Below, piece after piece: positions 24,991 through 33,407 of a DNA stretch of 64,000 nucleotides. The translations under genes were made by a program, and so were the position numbers. The notes beneath the pieces were generated by a model that saw nothing but the letters and a program-made list of their open reading frames with translations, did no database searches and had not been told where the DNA came from. How positions within the stretch are numbered: the stretch's first letter is position 1; each line of letters begins with the position of its first letter. The DNA lies in NCBI RefSeq assembly GCF_021026295.1, contig NZ_JAJNDA010000002.1:310001-374000 (forward strand). Reading direction: 5' to 3'. This DNA comes from Actinomycetospora soli. GTDB taxonomy: Bacteria > Actinomycetota > Actinomycetes > Mycobacteriales > Pseudonocardiaceae.

Positions 24991-25694
24991 GGCCGCCGCA
25001 CCGTGTAGCCGACCCCGCGCACGGTGTGGATCAGGGCCGGCGCCCCCGCCGCGGCGAGCTTGCGGCGCAGGTAGCCGACGTACACGGCGAGGTTCTTCGA
25101 GTCCGCGCCGAAGTCGTAGCCCCAGATGCGCTCGTACACGGTGGTGTGGTCGAGCACGATGCCCTCGTTGCGCACCAGCAGCTCGAGCAGGTCGAACTCG
25201 GTCTTCGACAGGGCCAGCTCCTCGTCCGCCCACCAGGCGCGGCGGGCCGCCGGGTCGACGTGCAGCGCCCCGACCCGCAGCGCCCCGCGCTCCTCGTGCT
25301 CGTCGGTCGGGGCGAACGAGGCCCGGCGCAGCAGCGCGCGGAGCCGGGCGAGCAGCTCGTCGAGCTCGAAGGGCTTGGGCAGGTAGTCGTCCGCGCCCGC
25401 GTCGAGGCCCGCGACCCGGTCCGCGGTCTCCTGGCGGGCGGTCAGCATCAGCACCGGTGTGCGGTCGCCGTCGGCGCGCAGCACGCGGCACACCGCGAGC
25501 CCGTCGACCCCCGGCATCATCACGTCCAGCACCAGCGCGTCGAAGCTCTCCCGGCGCACCCGGGTCAGCGACTCGACGCCGTCGACCGCCCCCACCACGT
25601 CGTACCCCTCGAGCTCGAGGGCGCGGGCGAGCGACTCCCGGATGGCGCGGTCGTCGTCGGCGACCAGCACTCGCTGTGGCACGCCGACCAGCAT
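24987..25694 (-). CDS. OmpR/PhoB-family response regulator, MprA-like
   Basis: The 235-residue product has a receiver domain with ADDD at the acidic pocket (about residues 12-15), phospho-acceptor Asp57 (LVLDVMMPG), a Thr in LMLTAR and Lys in LPKPF, followed by a winged-helix DNA-binding domain (about residues 140-232) with TEFDLLELLVRNEGIV and VYVGYLRRKL. It is the partner of the kinase at 23488-24990. It begins 12 bases after the P450 gene, so the P450, the two-component genes and the redox genes may share one mRNA. Targets are unknown; self-control of the operon is likely. Confidence 0.9.
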   Translation of the reverse strand: MLVGVPQRVLVADDDRAIRESLARALELEGYDVVGAVDGVESLTRVRRESFDALVLDVMMPGVDGLAVCRVLRADGDRTPVLMLTARQETADRVAGLDAGADDYLPKPFELDELLARLRALLRRASFAPTDEHEERGALRVGALHVDPAARRAWWADEELALSKTEFDLLELLVRNEGIVLDHTTVYERIWGYDFGADSKNLAVYVGYLRRKLAAAGAPALIHTVRGVGYTVRRP

Positions 25695-25706
25695 GCACCC
25701 CGTCGC

Positions 25707-26972
25707 TCAGCGGGCCTCCGGCGTGAACGCCACCGGCTGGCGCTTCACCCCGTGGATGAAGTTCGTCCCGAGCAGCTCCGGGTCGGCGGTGACCCGGATG
25801 TCGGGCACGCGGGTGAGGAGCTGGCGGAACAGCGCCCGCAGCATCGTCTTCGCGAGCTGGTTGCCCAGGCAGTAGTGCGTCCCGCCGCCGCCGAACCCGA
25901 CGTGCGGGTTCTTCTCCCGGGACAGGTCGAACACCTCGGGGCGGTCGAACACCTCGGCGTCCCGGTTGCCCGACGCGTAGAACATGACGACCTTGTCGCC
26001 CTCGGCGATCGGCCGGCCGCCGAGCTCGGTGTCCCGCGTCGCCGTCCGGCGGAACGTCATCACCGGCGAGGCGTACCGGATGAACTCCTCGACCGCGGTC
26101 CCGATCCGCTCCTCGAGGTCCCCCGCGAGCCAGTCGCGCTGGTCCGGGTGCTCGGTGAGGTGTTTGACCGTCAGGGTCGAGGTGTGCTTCGTGGTGTCGT
26201 TGCCCGCCACCGCGAGGAGCACGAAGAAGGCGCCGATCTCGGCGTCGGTGAGCCGTTGCCCGTCGACCTCGGCCTGCGCCAGACCGGTGAACAGGTCGTC
26301 GCCGGGGTGCTCGCGGCGGTCCGCGACGATCTCGGCCGCGATCCGGTGCAGCGTCTGCGCCGCCTCGACCTGCACCTGCGCCGGTTCGCGGCCCGCGAGG
26401 TGCTCGGGGTCGGCCCAGCTGACGATGTCCTGCGCGGCGGCCGCCGTCTGCTCCTGCAGGTGCTCCGGCACCCCGAACATGGCCGAGAACATCCGCAGCG
26501 GCAGCCGCGAGGCGCAGCCCTCGACGAACTCGAGCTCACCCGACGGGTCGCCGGCGAACGCGTCGACGACCTCCCGTGCGGCCTGCTCCACCTGGTCGTC
26601 GATCCGGCGGATCCGCTTCGGGGTGAACGCCGCCTGCACGAGCTTGCGCAGGTCGTTGTGGCGCGGGTTGTCCATCGCGAGGAACGACTGCGTCATCTCG
26701 AGGAACTCCGGGGTCAGCTGGTCGAACATGACGCCCTGCCCGGAGCAGAAGACGTCGCTCGAGGTGCTGACCTCGCTGATGTCGGCGTGCCGGACCACCG
26801 CCCACCAGCCCCGGTCCTCCGGGTCGGGGGCGACCGCGTTCTCGATCGGGCGTTGCCAGGACACCGGCTCGTGCTCGCGCAGGTACGCGAACGTGCGCTC
26901 CCGCTCCTCCGCGGTCCCCTCCCAGAAGGTGGCGGCGGAGATGTCGGTGGTCGAGTATTGGCGCCCGGTCAT
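25707..26972 (-). CDS. Cytochrome P450 monooxygenase
   Basis: The 421-residue soluble P450 has the I-helix oxygen-binding motif AGNDTTK (about residue 250), the K-helix ExxR motif EEFIRYAS (about residue 287) and the haem-ligand loop FGGGGTHYCLG with Cys368. The sequence style (FGGGG loop, NPRH-N-LRKLVQ near residue 100, HVGFGGGG) recalls the CYP124/125/142 clade that oxidises branched lipids and sterol side chains; the substrate is not proven. Start is ATG at 26970-26972 with GGGAGCAGCG upstream. It needs a ferredoxin and reductase, neither of which is adjacent. Divergent from the small kinase gene. Confidence 0.88.
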   Translation of the reverse strand: MTGRQYSTTDISAATFWEGTAEERERTFAYLREHEPVSWQRPIENAVAPDPEDRGWWAVVRHADISEVSTSSDVFCSGQGVMFDQLTPEFLEMTQSFLAMDNPRHNDLRKLVQAAFTPKRIRRIDDQVEQAAREVVDAFAGDPSGELEFVEGCASRLPLRMFSAMFGVPEHLQEQTAAAAQDIVSWADPEHLAGREPAQVQVEAAQTLHRIAAEIVADRREHPGDDLFTGLAQAEVDGQRLTDAEIGAFFVLLAVAGNDTTKHTSTLTVKHLTEHPDQRDWLAGDLEERIGTAVEEFIRYASPVMTFRRTATRDTELGGRPIAEGDKVVMFYASGNRDAEVFDRPEVFDLSREKNPHVGFGGGGTHYCLGNQLAKTMLRALFRQLLTRVPDIRVTADPELLGTNFIHGVKRQPVAFTPEAR

Positions 26973-27008
26973 CGCTGCTCCCGACGGTCGTGTCGTCCGT
27001 GCCCCATC

Positions 27009-27024
27009 TGTGCCACCGGTCACA
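27009..27024. promoter_or_regulatory. Candidate CRP-type operator between P450 and kinase genes
   Basis: TGTGC-CACCGG-TCACA matches nine of ten positions of the TGTGA-N6-TCACA pattern bound by CRP-family regulators. It sits in the divergent promoter region, 37 bases before the P450 start. A chance match is possible. Confidence 0.35.
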
Positions 27025-27165
27025 GCGGTCGGAAACCCGGTGGCTCTCGAACGGGGGAGGACGGGTCACCCCTGGGGGTAGGGTCCGCCCATCGAGACGA
27101 TCACCCCCGCGGACCTGCTCACGTCGGCGCGCTCCTCCGGGCGCCGGGTCGGGTCGACCGTCGTC

Positions 27166-27669
27166 GTGGTGGTCGACGGGTTCTCCGGAGCGGGCAAGAC
27201 GACCCTCGCCCGCGCGCTGCGCCGCGTCGACCCGGCGGTCACCGTCCAGTCGATCGAGGCCTTCTACCTGGGGTGGGACGGCCTCGCCGCCGGCCCGCGG
27301 CGGGCCGCCGAACAGCTGCTCGAGCCGCTGCGGCGCGGCGCGGTCCCGGAGGTCGCGCCCTGGGACTGGCGGCGCGGCGAGGTCGCGGCCCCCCGACGGC
27401 GGGCCGTGTCCGGGCTGCTCGTCCTCGAGGGCGTGGGCGCGGCCGCGCGACCGCTGCGGGACCTGGCCTCGCTCTCGGTCTGGGTGGACGCAGCGGCCGC
27501 GGACCGCGACGCCCGCCTGCGGGAACGGGAGGACTGGGCCGGCTACGCCCCGCACCGCGCGGCCTTCGAACGCCAGGAGCAGGCCCTCGCCGCCGCCGAG
27601 GGCACCCGGGACGCGGTGGACGTCGTGGTGACGCAGGTGGGCGCCGAGTGGGTACGTTCCGTGACGTGA
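27166..27669 (+). CDS. Small P-loop kinase, uridine kinase-like
   Basis: The protein has a Walker A loop GFSGAGKTT at its N-terminus, a Ser-Ile-Glu-Ala-Phe-Tyr segment (YxGWD, phosphate-acceptor region), LVLEGVGAAA as Walker B-like strand, and a lid-like REREDWAGY. This is the plan of small uridine/cytidine or related nucleoside kinases. The GTG at 27166 directly before the P-loop leaves no room for the usual first helix; the frame is open back to an in-frame stop at 27079, and the intervening codons encode a sensible leader (ETITPADLL...). No ATG, GTG or TTG exists there; ATC at 27091 follows a TAGGGT hexamer by six bases. The stop overlaps the next gene (GTGA). Confidence 0.75.
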   Translation: MVVDGFSGAGKTTLARALRRVDPAVTVQSIEAFYLGWDGLAAGPRRAAEQLLEPLRRGAVPEVAPWDWRRGEVAAPRRRAVSGLLVLEGVGAAARPLRDLASLSVWVDAAAADRDARLREREDWAGYAPHRAAFERQEQALAAAEGTRDAVDVVVTQVGAEWVRSVT

Positions 27670-28628
27670 CGGTCGAAACGACGGAGCCCGCGCCGGCCAC
27701 CGACGCCGACCAGTGGCGTGAGGTGCAGGAGTGGAAGGAGCGCGTCAACTCGACGAGCCCGCTCCTGTCGCCCCTGCGCGACTCGTTCGGGGAGATCCGC
27801 GCGCTCGTGCAGTCCGGGCTGCGCCGGATCCCCGGGATCCAGCAGGTCGACGACGGCGTGCACGACGTGCTGCACCAGCTCGCCGCGGCCGGCGCCGGGG
27901 CGGGCGCGGCGACGGTCCGCCGGGAGGCGGTGTTCGCCCGCTACCGCGCGCTCGGACACGACGTCGCCGAGTTCAAGGACATCCGTCGGCTCGAGGTGAC
28001 CGACGTCCAGGCCGCGATGCCGCGCCTCGACCTCGCCTACCCCGTGTTCGCGGCGGTCCAGGGCGGGACCACCTCGCTGCTGCTGACCTCCGGCGCCAGC
28101 GCGGCCACCGGCGGCTCCTCGCTGCTGGGGATCGGCGGCCTGCCCGGCGTGGCGGTGATCGCGGCGTCGCTGACCGGGGACGCGCTGCTGACCGTCGCCG
28201 CCTGCACCCGCGCGGTCGCGCACGTCGGGGCGTACTACGGCTACGACGTCACCAAGCGGTCCGAGCAGGTCCTCGCCCTCGCCGTGCTCGCCGTCGGGCT
28301 CTCCAGCGACGCCGACGCGCCGGGCGCCTACGAGGAGGTCGCCGGGCTGATCAGCCAGGCCGCCGAGGGCGTCAAGAAGAAGCGCCGCCAGCGACAGCTG
28401 CGCCGGCTGGCCGCCGCGGTGCACCAGCGACTGCTCTCCCAGATCGGGCAGCGCGAGCTCGCCCAGCTCGTCCCGGTGGCCGGGATCGGGATCGGCGCGG
28501 TGCTCTCGGCACGCCTGCTCGCACGGGTCGTCGACGCCGCCGAGCACCTCTACCGCGAACGGTTCCTGCACGAGAAGTACGACGTGCCGTTCGCCGAGGA
28601 TCCGCCCGACTGGGTGACCGTGGGCTGA
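27666..28628 (+). CDS. EcsC-like membrane-associated protein
   Basis: The 320-residue product is EcsC-like: a helical N-terminal half, a Gly/Ala/Ser-rich hydrophobic stretch (about residues 135-180), ACTRAVAHVGAYYGYDV, and an end with LVPVAGIGIGAVLSARLLARVVDAAEHLYRERF. It has a very basic segment (KKKRRQRQLRR, about residues 236-246). The family's biochemical role is not known; it is usually linked to membranes. GTG start overlaps the kinase stop. A shorter paralogue follows at 28715. Compared with the 214-residue relative at 355-999, it carries a long N-terminal extension. Confidence 0.75.
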   Translation: MTVETTEPAPATDADQWREVQEWKERVNSTSPLLSPLRDSFGEIRALVQSGLRRIPGIQQVDDGVHDVLHQLAAAGAGAGAATVRREAVFARYRALGHDVAEFKDIRRLEVTDVQAAMPRLDLAYPVFAAVQGGTTSLLLTSGASAATGGSSLLGIGGLPGVAVIAASLTGDALLTVAACTRAVAHVGAYYGYDVTKRSEQVLALAVLAVGLSSDADAPGAYEEVAGLISQAAEGVKKKRRQRQLRRLAAAVHQRLLSQIGQRELAQLVPVAGIGIGAVLSARLLARVVDAAEHLYRERFLHEKYDVPFAEDPPDWVTVG

Positions 28629-28714
28629 CCTGCTGCCGGAGCGATACCGCCGGTTCACCCGCCGTCCACGTGTCCTCCACGGCGACGCCCTCCGGCGTGC
28701 CTACCGTGCGCTCC

Positions 28715-29494
28715 GTGACCGTCGGGGCCGGCTGCATGTCCACCGGTGACGCGCGCGCCTGGGAGGCCGCGGAGCGCTGGCGGACGCGGGCCGAGGCCGG
28801 GCCGGGGTGGTGGGGCCGCCTCGGCTCGTGGGTCGTCACGGGGCTGCGGCACGTGCCGGGAGCCGGGCTCGTGGACGAGGTCGTCGGTACCGCGGTGGTC
28901 GGTGTGGTCGGGGAGCCGCTGCGCGACGCCGGGCTCGCGCTGGGCTGGTGGACCGCGGGCCGCGCGGACCGGGTGCTCGCCGTGCTCGTCGAGGCCGGTC
29001 ACGACGTGGCGGCGCTGCCCGACCTGCGCCGGCTCGACGTCGAGGACCTCCGGGCCGTGCGGGGCTCGCTCGCGCGGGTCCACGTGGCCGCGGCCGGGGT
29101 CCGCGGCGGGCTGAGCGGGGCGGCGGCCGGGGCCGCCGCGGGTGCGTCGAGCGCCGCCGCCGGCCTCGTCGCGGGCGCCGCGGCGCTCGCCCTGGACACC
29201 GTGCTCACCACCGCGACCTGCGCCCGCGCCGTGGCCCGCGTGGCCGCGCACTACGGCTACGACTGCGCCGAGCCCCCGGAGCGGGAGTTCGCCCTCGCCG
29301 TCCTCGCCGCCGGGCTCGCCCCGGCCCCGCCCGTCGTCGTGACGCCGGTGCCCGCCGTCGGGATCGGGCTCGGGGTGTGGCTCTCCGCCCGCCAGGTCGG
29401 GCGGGTCCTCGAGGCGGCCGAGCACCTCTACACCGAGCGGTTCCTGCGCGAGAAGTACGCCCTTCCCGACGACAGGTCGGCGGCGGTCGCGTAG
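28715..29494 (+). CDS. EcsC-like protein, paralogue
   Basis: The 259-residue product is a diverged copy of its upstream neighbour: the segments TCARAVARVAAHYGYDC and AEHLYTERFLREKYALP match ACTRAVAHVGAYYGYDV and AEHLYRERFLHEKYDVP there. A Gly/Ala-rich hydrophobic region spans about residues 125-160. A TACCGT hexamer at 28702-28707 lies seven bases before GTG 28715, so a leaderless mRNA starting at this GTG is likely; ATG at 28736 is the alternative start. It is followed by a palindromic repeat that probably ends transcription. Function unknown. Confidence 0.72.
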   Translation: MTVGAGCMSTGDARAWEAAERWRTRAEAGPGWWGRLGSWVVTGLRHVPGAGLVDEVVGTAVVGVVGEPLRDAGLALGWWTAGRADRVLAVLVEAGHDVAALPDLRRLDVEDLRAVRGSLARVHVAAAGVRGGLSGAAAGAAAGASSAAAGLVAGAAALALDTVLTTATCARAVARVAAHYGYDCAEPPEREFALAVLAAGLAPAPPVVVTPVPAVGIGLGVWLSARQVGRVLEAAEHLYTERFLREKYALPDDRSAAVA

Positions 29495-29508
29495 GCCGCT
29501 CCCCGGGC

Positions 29509-29557
29509 CGTGAGGGGAGGATTCGAGCGCTCCTGCGGCACGAGGGTTCCCCTCACG
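29509..29557 (+). repeat. 49-base palindromic repeat, copy A (likely bidirectional terminator)
   Basis: CGTGAGGGGA (29509-29518) pairs with TCCCCTCACG (29548-29557), with an inner GAGCGCTC palindrome. About 40 of 49 bases match copy B at 36146-36194 read on the minus strand. It lies between two convergent genes and runs into the stop codon of the minus-strand one. Confidence 0.8.
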
Positions 29558-31463
29558 CCTCCCGGGGCGCGGTCGACAGCACGAGCAGGCGCAACCCGTC
29601 GTCGGGGAAGCCCGGGAGGTCCGCGACGCGCTCGGGGAGGTCGAACCCGGCCGGCACCTCGTCGCGCAGGGGGCCGACGACGAGCAGGTCGGCCCCGGCG
29701 CGGTCGCCGACCAGGGACGGCACCGTGACCACCGAGTCGACCGCCTCCTGTCGGGCCAGCCACGCGACCGCCCGGCGGTACGACCAGGCCTGCGACCAGC
29801 GGCTCTCCCGCGGCGCCCAGGTCTCGTCCGAGGTGTCGGCGTCGAGGGCCTCGAGCAGTGCCGGCCACTCCGCGAGGCGGGCGGCGAGACGGTCGGAGCG
29901 ACGCAGGTCGCGCTGCTCGGCGCGGGCGTCGTCCACCGCGTCGGCCGCGGCGGCGTAGGCGTCGACGTCGAGGCGCAGCAGGGCGGCGAGCAGGGCCCGC
30001 AGCTCCGGCGCCTGCTCGGCGGGCAGCGCCCCGTCCTGGAGCCGGGCCACGACGTCGCCGAGCTCGCGCCGGGCCAGGTCGGCGCTCGGCCGCGAGGTCA
30101 GCCGGCGCCCGGTGGCGACGACGCGGCCGACGGCGGGCAGCGAGTCCGTCGCCGGGCGGACCTCACCGGGCAGGCCGACGAGCAGGCCCCGGAGCACCCC
30201 GACCGCGTCGAGGACGTCCGCGACACGGCGTCCGACCTCCTGCAGCGACAGCAGCCGGTGCACGAGGATCGCCCGCTGCTCGGCGGGCCGCACGACGCGG
30301 CCGAGCGGCACGAGCGCGGCGGCGACGCCGGTCTCGACCTGGCGCAGGCGCAGGTGGTGGGCCACCGCCGTGGCGCCCTCGGCCGTCAGGGGCTCCACCC
30401 GGTTGATCGCCAGGGACGGCAGGAGGGCCTCGGCGGCGCGCTGCTCCTCGGACTTGAACATGCGCCGCAGCGAGCCACCCGCCGTCAGGAAGCCGGCGAG
30501 GGCGTCGAAGGTCGCGGCGGCCGCCTCGAGGTCGAGGGACTCGTCGGTGACGCGGACCTGGGCGGCGCCGGAGCCGCGGTCGAGCTCGGGCACCCGGTCG
30601 ACGGCGGCGAGCGCCGCGACGGCGCGGGTCCAGGCCGGCGCGGCGCGACCGTCGAGGACGGCGTCGATCGTCGCCCGGGCCCAGGCCGCGTCCTCGCCGC
30701 CCCGGCCGAGCGCGACGACGGCCGCGTCGATGCGCACCAGCGCGGGTCCGAGGGCGACCGCGGCGTCGGGCGGGAGGCACGCGAGCGCGGCGATCAGGGG
30801 CCGGGCGGCCTCGCGGGCGGGCGCGCCGGCGGGGCCGACCACGTCGAGCAGCTCGGCGGCGAGCTGATCGACGTGCGGCTCGGGCGGCAGCTCCGCCGGG
30901 GGCGGGAGGACCTGGTGGCGCCGCGCGGGGTCGAGCGAGCGGACCCCGCGTCCGCCGGGGACGCCGTGCTCGGCGACGAGGAGTCGGCGCAGGGTGGCGA
31001 GGTCGGCGGCGTCGAGGGGCGGCGTGGGGCCCGTGGCCGTCGGCGGGTCGAGCGGGTCGTCGGGGCCGAGCAGCTCGGTCAGCCACGCGTCCTCGGGGTG
31101 CGCGGCGAGCTGCTCGGCGATGTCCTCGACCGTCCCGACGACGCCGGCCGCGACCCGGTGCGACCCGAGCGGCTCCTCGCCGAGGGCGGTGCGCCAGCGA
31201 CGGGCGAGCGCGGGGGTCGGGGCGACCACCCGGACCCGGCGGCCGGCGCCCTGCAGGCCCTCGACCAGCGCGGTCCGGTGCTCGGCATCGAGGCCGGTGA
31301 CCACGAGCGGTCCGGCCTCGAGGCGGTCGAGCACGGTGCGGTGCGGGGGCGGCGGCTCGCTCGGGCGCACCGCGGTGGTGGGCGCGGCCAGCTCCGCCCC
31401 GGAGGTCTCGGTCGGTCCGGGCACGTCGTCCCCCGTCCGGCTCCGCTCCGCCATCGCCGTCAC
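29553..31463 (-). CDS. Large helical protein of unknown function, possibly helicase-derived
   Basis: The product has 636 residues (633 from the ATG at 31452-31454). The N-terminal part reads GPLVVTGLDAEHRTALVEGLQGAGRRVRVVAPTPALARRW, which has the shape of a helicase motif I region but lacks the Walker A Gly-Lys-Thr. The middle has GGSLRRMFKSEEQRAAEALLPSLAINR, a pattern I associate with large DNA2/NAM7-type helicases, and the C-terminal end (SVVTVPSLVGDRAGADLLVVGPLRDEVP) resembles a Walker B-like strand. It may be a catalytically dead helicase relative; this is inference. It is divergent from the DUF2786 gene and convergent with the EcsC pair. Confidence 0.65.
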   Translation of the reverse strand: MTAMAERSRTGDDVPGPTETSGAELAAPTTAVRPSEPPPPHRTVLDRLEAGPLVVTGLDAEHRTALVEGLQGAGRRVRVVAPTPALARRWRTALGEEPLGSHRVAAGVVGTVEDIAEQLAAHPEDAWLTELLGPDDPLDPPTATGPTPPLDAADLATLRRLLVAEHGVPGGRGVRSLDPARRHQVLPPPAELPPEPHVDQLAAELLDVVGPAGAPAREAARPLIAALACLPPDAAVALGPALVRIDAAVVALGRGGEDAAWARATIDAVLDGRAAPAWTRAVAALAAVDRVPELDRGSGAAQVRVTDESLDLEAAAATFDALAGFLTAGGSLRRMFKSEEQRAAEALLPSLAINRVEPLTAEGATAVAHHLRLRQVETGVAAALVPLGRVVRPAEQRAILVHRLLSLQEVGRRVADVLDAVGVLRGLLVGLPGEVRPATDSLPAVGRVVATGRRLTSRPSADLARRELGDVVARLQDGALPAEQAPELRALLAALLRLDVDAYAAAADAVDDARAEQRDLRRSDRLAARLAEWPALLEALDADTSDETWAPRESRWSQAWSYRRAVAWLARQEAVDSVVTVPSLVGDRAGADLLVVGPLRDEVPAGFDLPERVADLPGFPDDGLRLLVLSTAPREA

Positions 31464-31600
31464 TGCGATCCACCTCCTGCGGGCTCAACGGCGCAGGGCC
31501 GTCCGCGGTTCGGCCCAAGTTCATCATCCGGGGCGGGATCGGTGGGAACCGTGGGGGACGTCGTGGAGTCGGAGCCCGTGACGACGATGATCGGAGCCCG

Positions 31601-32749
31601 ATGCCTGCTGGTGAGTCCCGAGACCAGGTCGCGGTGGCGGCCGCGCTGATCACCGAGCTGGCCCGCGGTCCGCTCACCGCCGAGGGCCTCGCCGGGGCCC
31701 GGGCGGTGCTCGACCGGCGGGTCCCGGCCGCCGTGCTCGACCACGCGGCCGAGAGGGCCCTGCTGGCCGCGGTCGACCCGCTGTGGTCGCGCGGGTGGAC
31801 CCCGCGCGACCTCGTGGAGGTCGTCCGGCGCCGGACCGGTGCCGGGGTGGCGTCGCTCGCCGCGGACGTGGTCGCCGCCGACGCGGCACGCCGGCCCGCC
31901 ACCTGGTCCACCGCGGGCGTGGAGGCGGTGGACCGGGAGGTGCCGCTGTTGACGAACCGGCGCGGGCGCCCGGGCGTGGACGGCCTCGACGCCGTGCTGC
32001 GGCTCGTCGGCACGATGCTCGGCCTGCCACCCCTGCCGGGGGTGCCTGCGGAGGAGCCCGACGTCTCCGGGATCGACCCGAAGGTGCTCGCGCGGGTCCG
32101 CGGCCTGCTCGCGAAGGCGGAGTCGACGACGTTCGCCGAGGAGGCCGAGGCCCTCTCCGCCAAGGCCCAGGAGCTCATGGCCCGGCACGCGCTGGCGGCG
32201 GCGGTGGTCACCGGGGGCCCGGAGGCCGTCCCGACGGCGGGTGTGCGCCGGCTCTGGCTCGACGCGCCCTACACGTCGGCGAAGTCGTCGCTGGTGCACC
32301 AGGTCGCCACCGCCAACCGGTGCCGGGCGGTGAGCCTGGACGCGCTCGACCTCGTCACCGTGGTGGGCCACCCGACCGACCTCGACACCGTCGAGCTGCT
32401 CGCCACGTCCCTGCTGGTCCAGGCCGGGCGGGCCATGGCCGGCGCGGGGACCGGGTCGCGCACCCGGTCCTTCCGGCACGCCTTCCTGCTCTCCTACGCC
32501 ACGCGGATCGGGGAACGCCTCCGCGCGGCGGGCGAGGCGGCGGAGGCGGCGGCCCGGGCGGAGAGCGGCGAGGCGCTCCTGCCGATGCTCGCGGCGCGCG
32601 GCGAGGTGGTGGAGCGGACGGTTGCCGACCTGTTCCCGCGTCTCACCACCAGGCGGTTCACGGTCGGCAACGCGGCGGGCTGGGCGGCGGGCCGGGAGGC
32701 CGCCGACGCCGCGAGCCTGCGGGTGGGCCGGGAGGCGCTGCAGGAGTAG
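31601..32749 (+). CDS. DUF2786 domain protein
   Basis: The 382-residue product contains a DUF2786 segment, KVLARVRGLLAKAESTTFAEEAEALSAKAQELMARH, at about residues 164-199. The part after it (about residues 215-345) matches the domain usually found behind it, with HQVATANRCRAVSL and RAFRHAFLLSYA-like stretches. The N-terminal 150 residues are Ala/Arg/Leu-rich and helical. The family has no established function. ATG 31601 has CGGAG upstream. The small basic protein gene 16 bases on is probably in the same operon. Confidence 0.8.
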   Translation: MPAGESRDQVAVAAALITELARGPLTAEGLAGARAVLDRRVPAAVLDHAAERALLAAVDPLWSRGWTPRDLVEVVRRRTGAGVASLAADVVAADAARRPATWSTAGVEAVDREVPLLTNRRGRPGVDGLDAVLRLVGTMLGLPPLPGVPAEEPDVSGIDPKVLARVRGLLAKAESTTFAEEAEALSAKAQELMARHALAAAVVTGGPEAVPTAGVRRLWLDAPYTSAKSSLVHQVATANRCRAVSLDALDLVTVVGHPTDLDTVELLATSLLVQAGRAMAGAGTGSRTRSFRHAFLLSYATRIGERLRAAGEAAEAAARAESGEALLPMLAARGEVVERTVADLFPRLTTRRFTVGNAAGWAAGREAADAASLRVGREALQE

Positions 32750-32765
32750 GTGCCACCATCGCGGC

Positions 32766-33164
32766 ATGGGCCTGTCGAATCGCGAGCGGCGCGCGGCCAA
32801 GCAGCGCAAGCGGGACGCCAAGCGCGGGGTCACGGCGCCGGCCGCCCGGGACGACACCGGGCGCGGGCTGCCGCCGGAGACCCTGCAGGCCCTGCTCCGT
32901 CGGGCGGGGGCGGACGTCGCCGCCGGCCGCGAGGAGGCCGTGGCCGAGCTGCGCGGGGTGCTCGCCGAGCACCTCGCCCGTCGTCGGGCCGAGATCCTGG
33001 CGGCGTGCGACGCGGTGCTCGCCGACCTCGCGGCGCAATCCGGCGAGGGCCTCGCCGGCGCCCTCGGCGGGGACGCCGCGGCGTCCTCGTGGGCGGCGGC
33101 GACCGGGGCGACGACCGAGGAGACCGCGATCGCGACGGTCCGCGTCCTGGCCGCGGTGGGCTGA
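32766..33164 (+). CDS. Small basic protein of unknown function
   Basis: The product has 132 residues. Its first 25 are strongly basic (GLSNRERRAAKQRKRDAKRG), which suggests nucleic-acid binding; the rest is helical and Ala-rich. I do not recognise a family. It follows the DUF2786 gene closely, suggesting joint action. Start at ATG 32766-32768. Two hairpins follow at 33256-33312. Confidence 0.65.
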   Translation: MGLSNRERRAAKQRKRDAKRGVTAPAARDDTGRGLPPETLQALLRRAGADVAAGREEAVAELRGVLAEHLARRRAEILAACDAVLADLAAQSGEGLAGALGGDAAASSWAAATGATTEETAIATVRVLAAVG

Positions 33165-33255
33165 GGACACGTCTTCCGCACACTCCCGCTCGCCCGACCG
33201 GGCGACATCGCGTCGCGGCCCGTGCTCCCCGACCGCCCCGTCCGTTGGGGGGCCT

Positions 33256-33312
33256 GTGGGTGGAGGGCGAGCTCCCGCCCACGACCGGGGGACATCCGCC
33301 GTCACGCGGCGG
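33256..33312 (+). terminator. Two hairpins after the DUF2786 operon
   Basis: GTGGG (33256-33260) pairs with CCCAC (33278-33282) around an inner GGAG/CTCC stem, and CCGCCG (33296-33301) pairs with CGGCGG (33307-33312). They lie 90-150 bases after the last stop codon and may end transcription before soxR; neither has a T-run. Confidence 0.4.
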
Positions 33313-33361
33313 ACCCGGGCGCAGGCGGGACCGGGGGGTCCGCCGACCGCCCGGGCCGGAT

Positions 33362-33396
33362 CCGGTGACCGGACGTGTGGTGCGTCCGGTCACCGG
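33362..33396. promoter_or_regulatory. Perfect 14-base inverted repeat upstream of soxR
   Basis: CCGGTGACCGGACG (33362-33375) is mirrored exactly at 33383-33396 with a 7-base spacer. It ends 12 bases before the soxR -35 box. It could be an operator for a second regulator or the final terminator hairpin of the upstream operon. Confidence 0.55.
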
Positions 33397-33407
33397 TCCG
33401 GACTCCC

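Noticed and set aside
25026-28628. A plus-strand frame of 1200 codons across the response regulator, P450 and kinase genes
   Set aside because: Only its last third is real (kinase and EcsC-like genes lie in other or the same frame); the rest is antisense shadow of well-supported genes.
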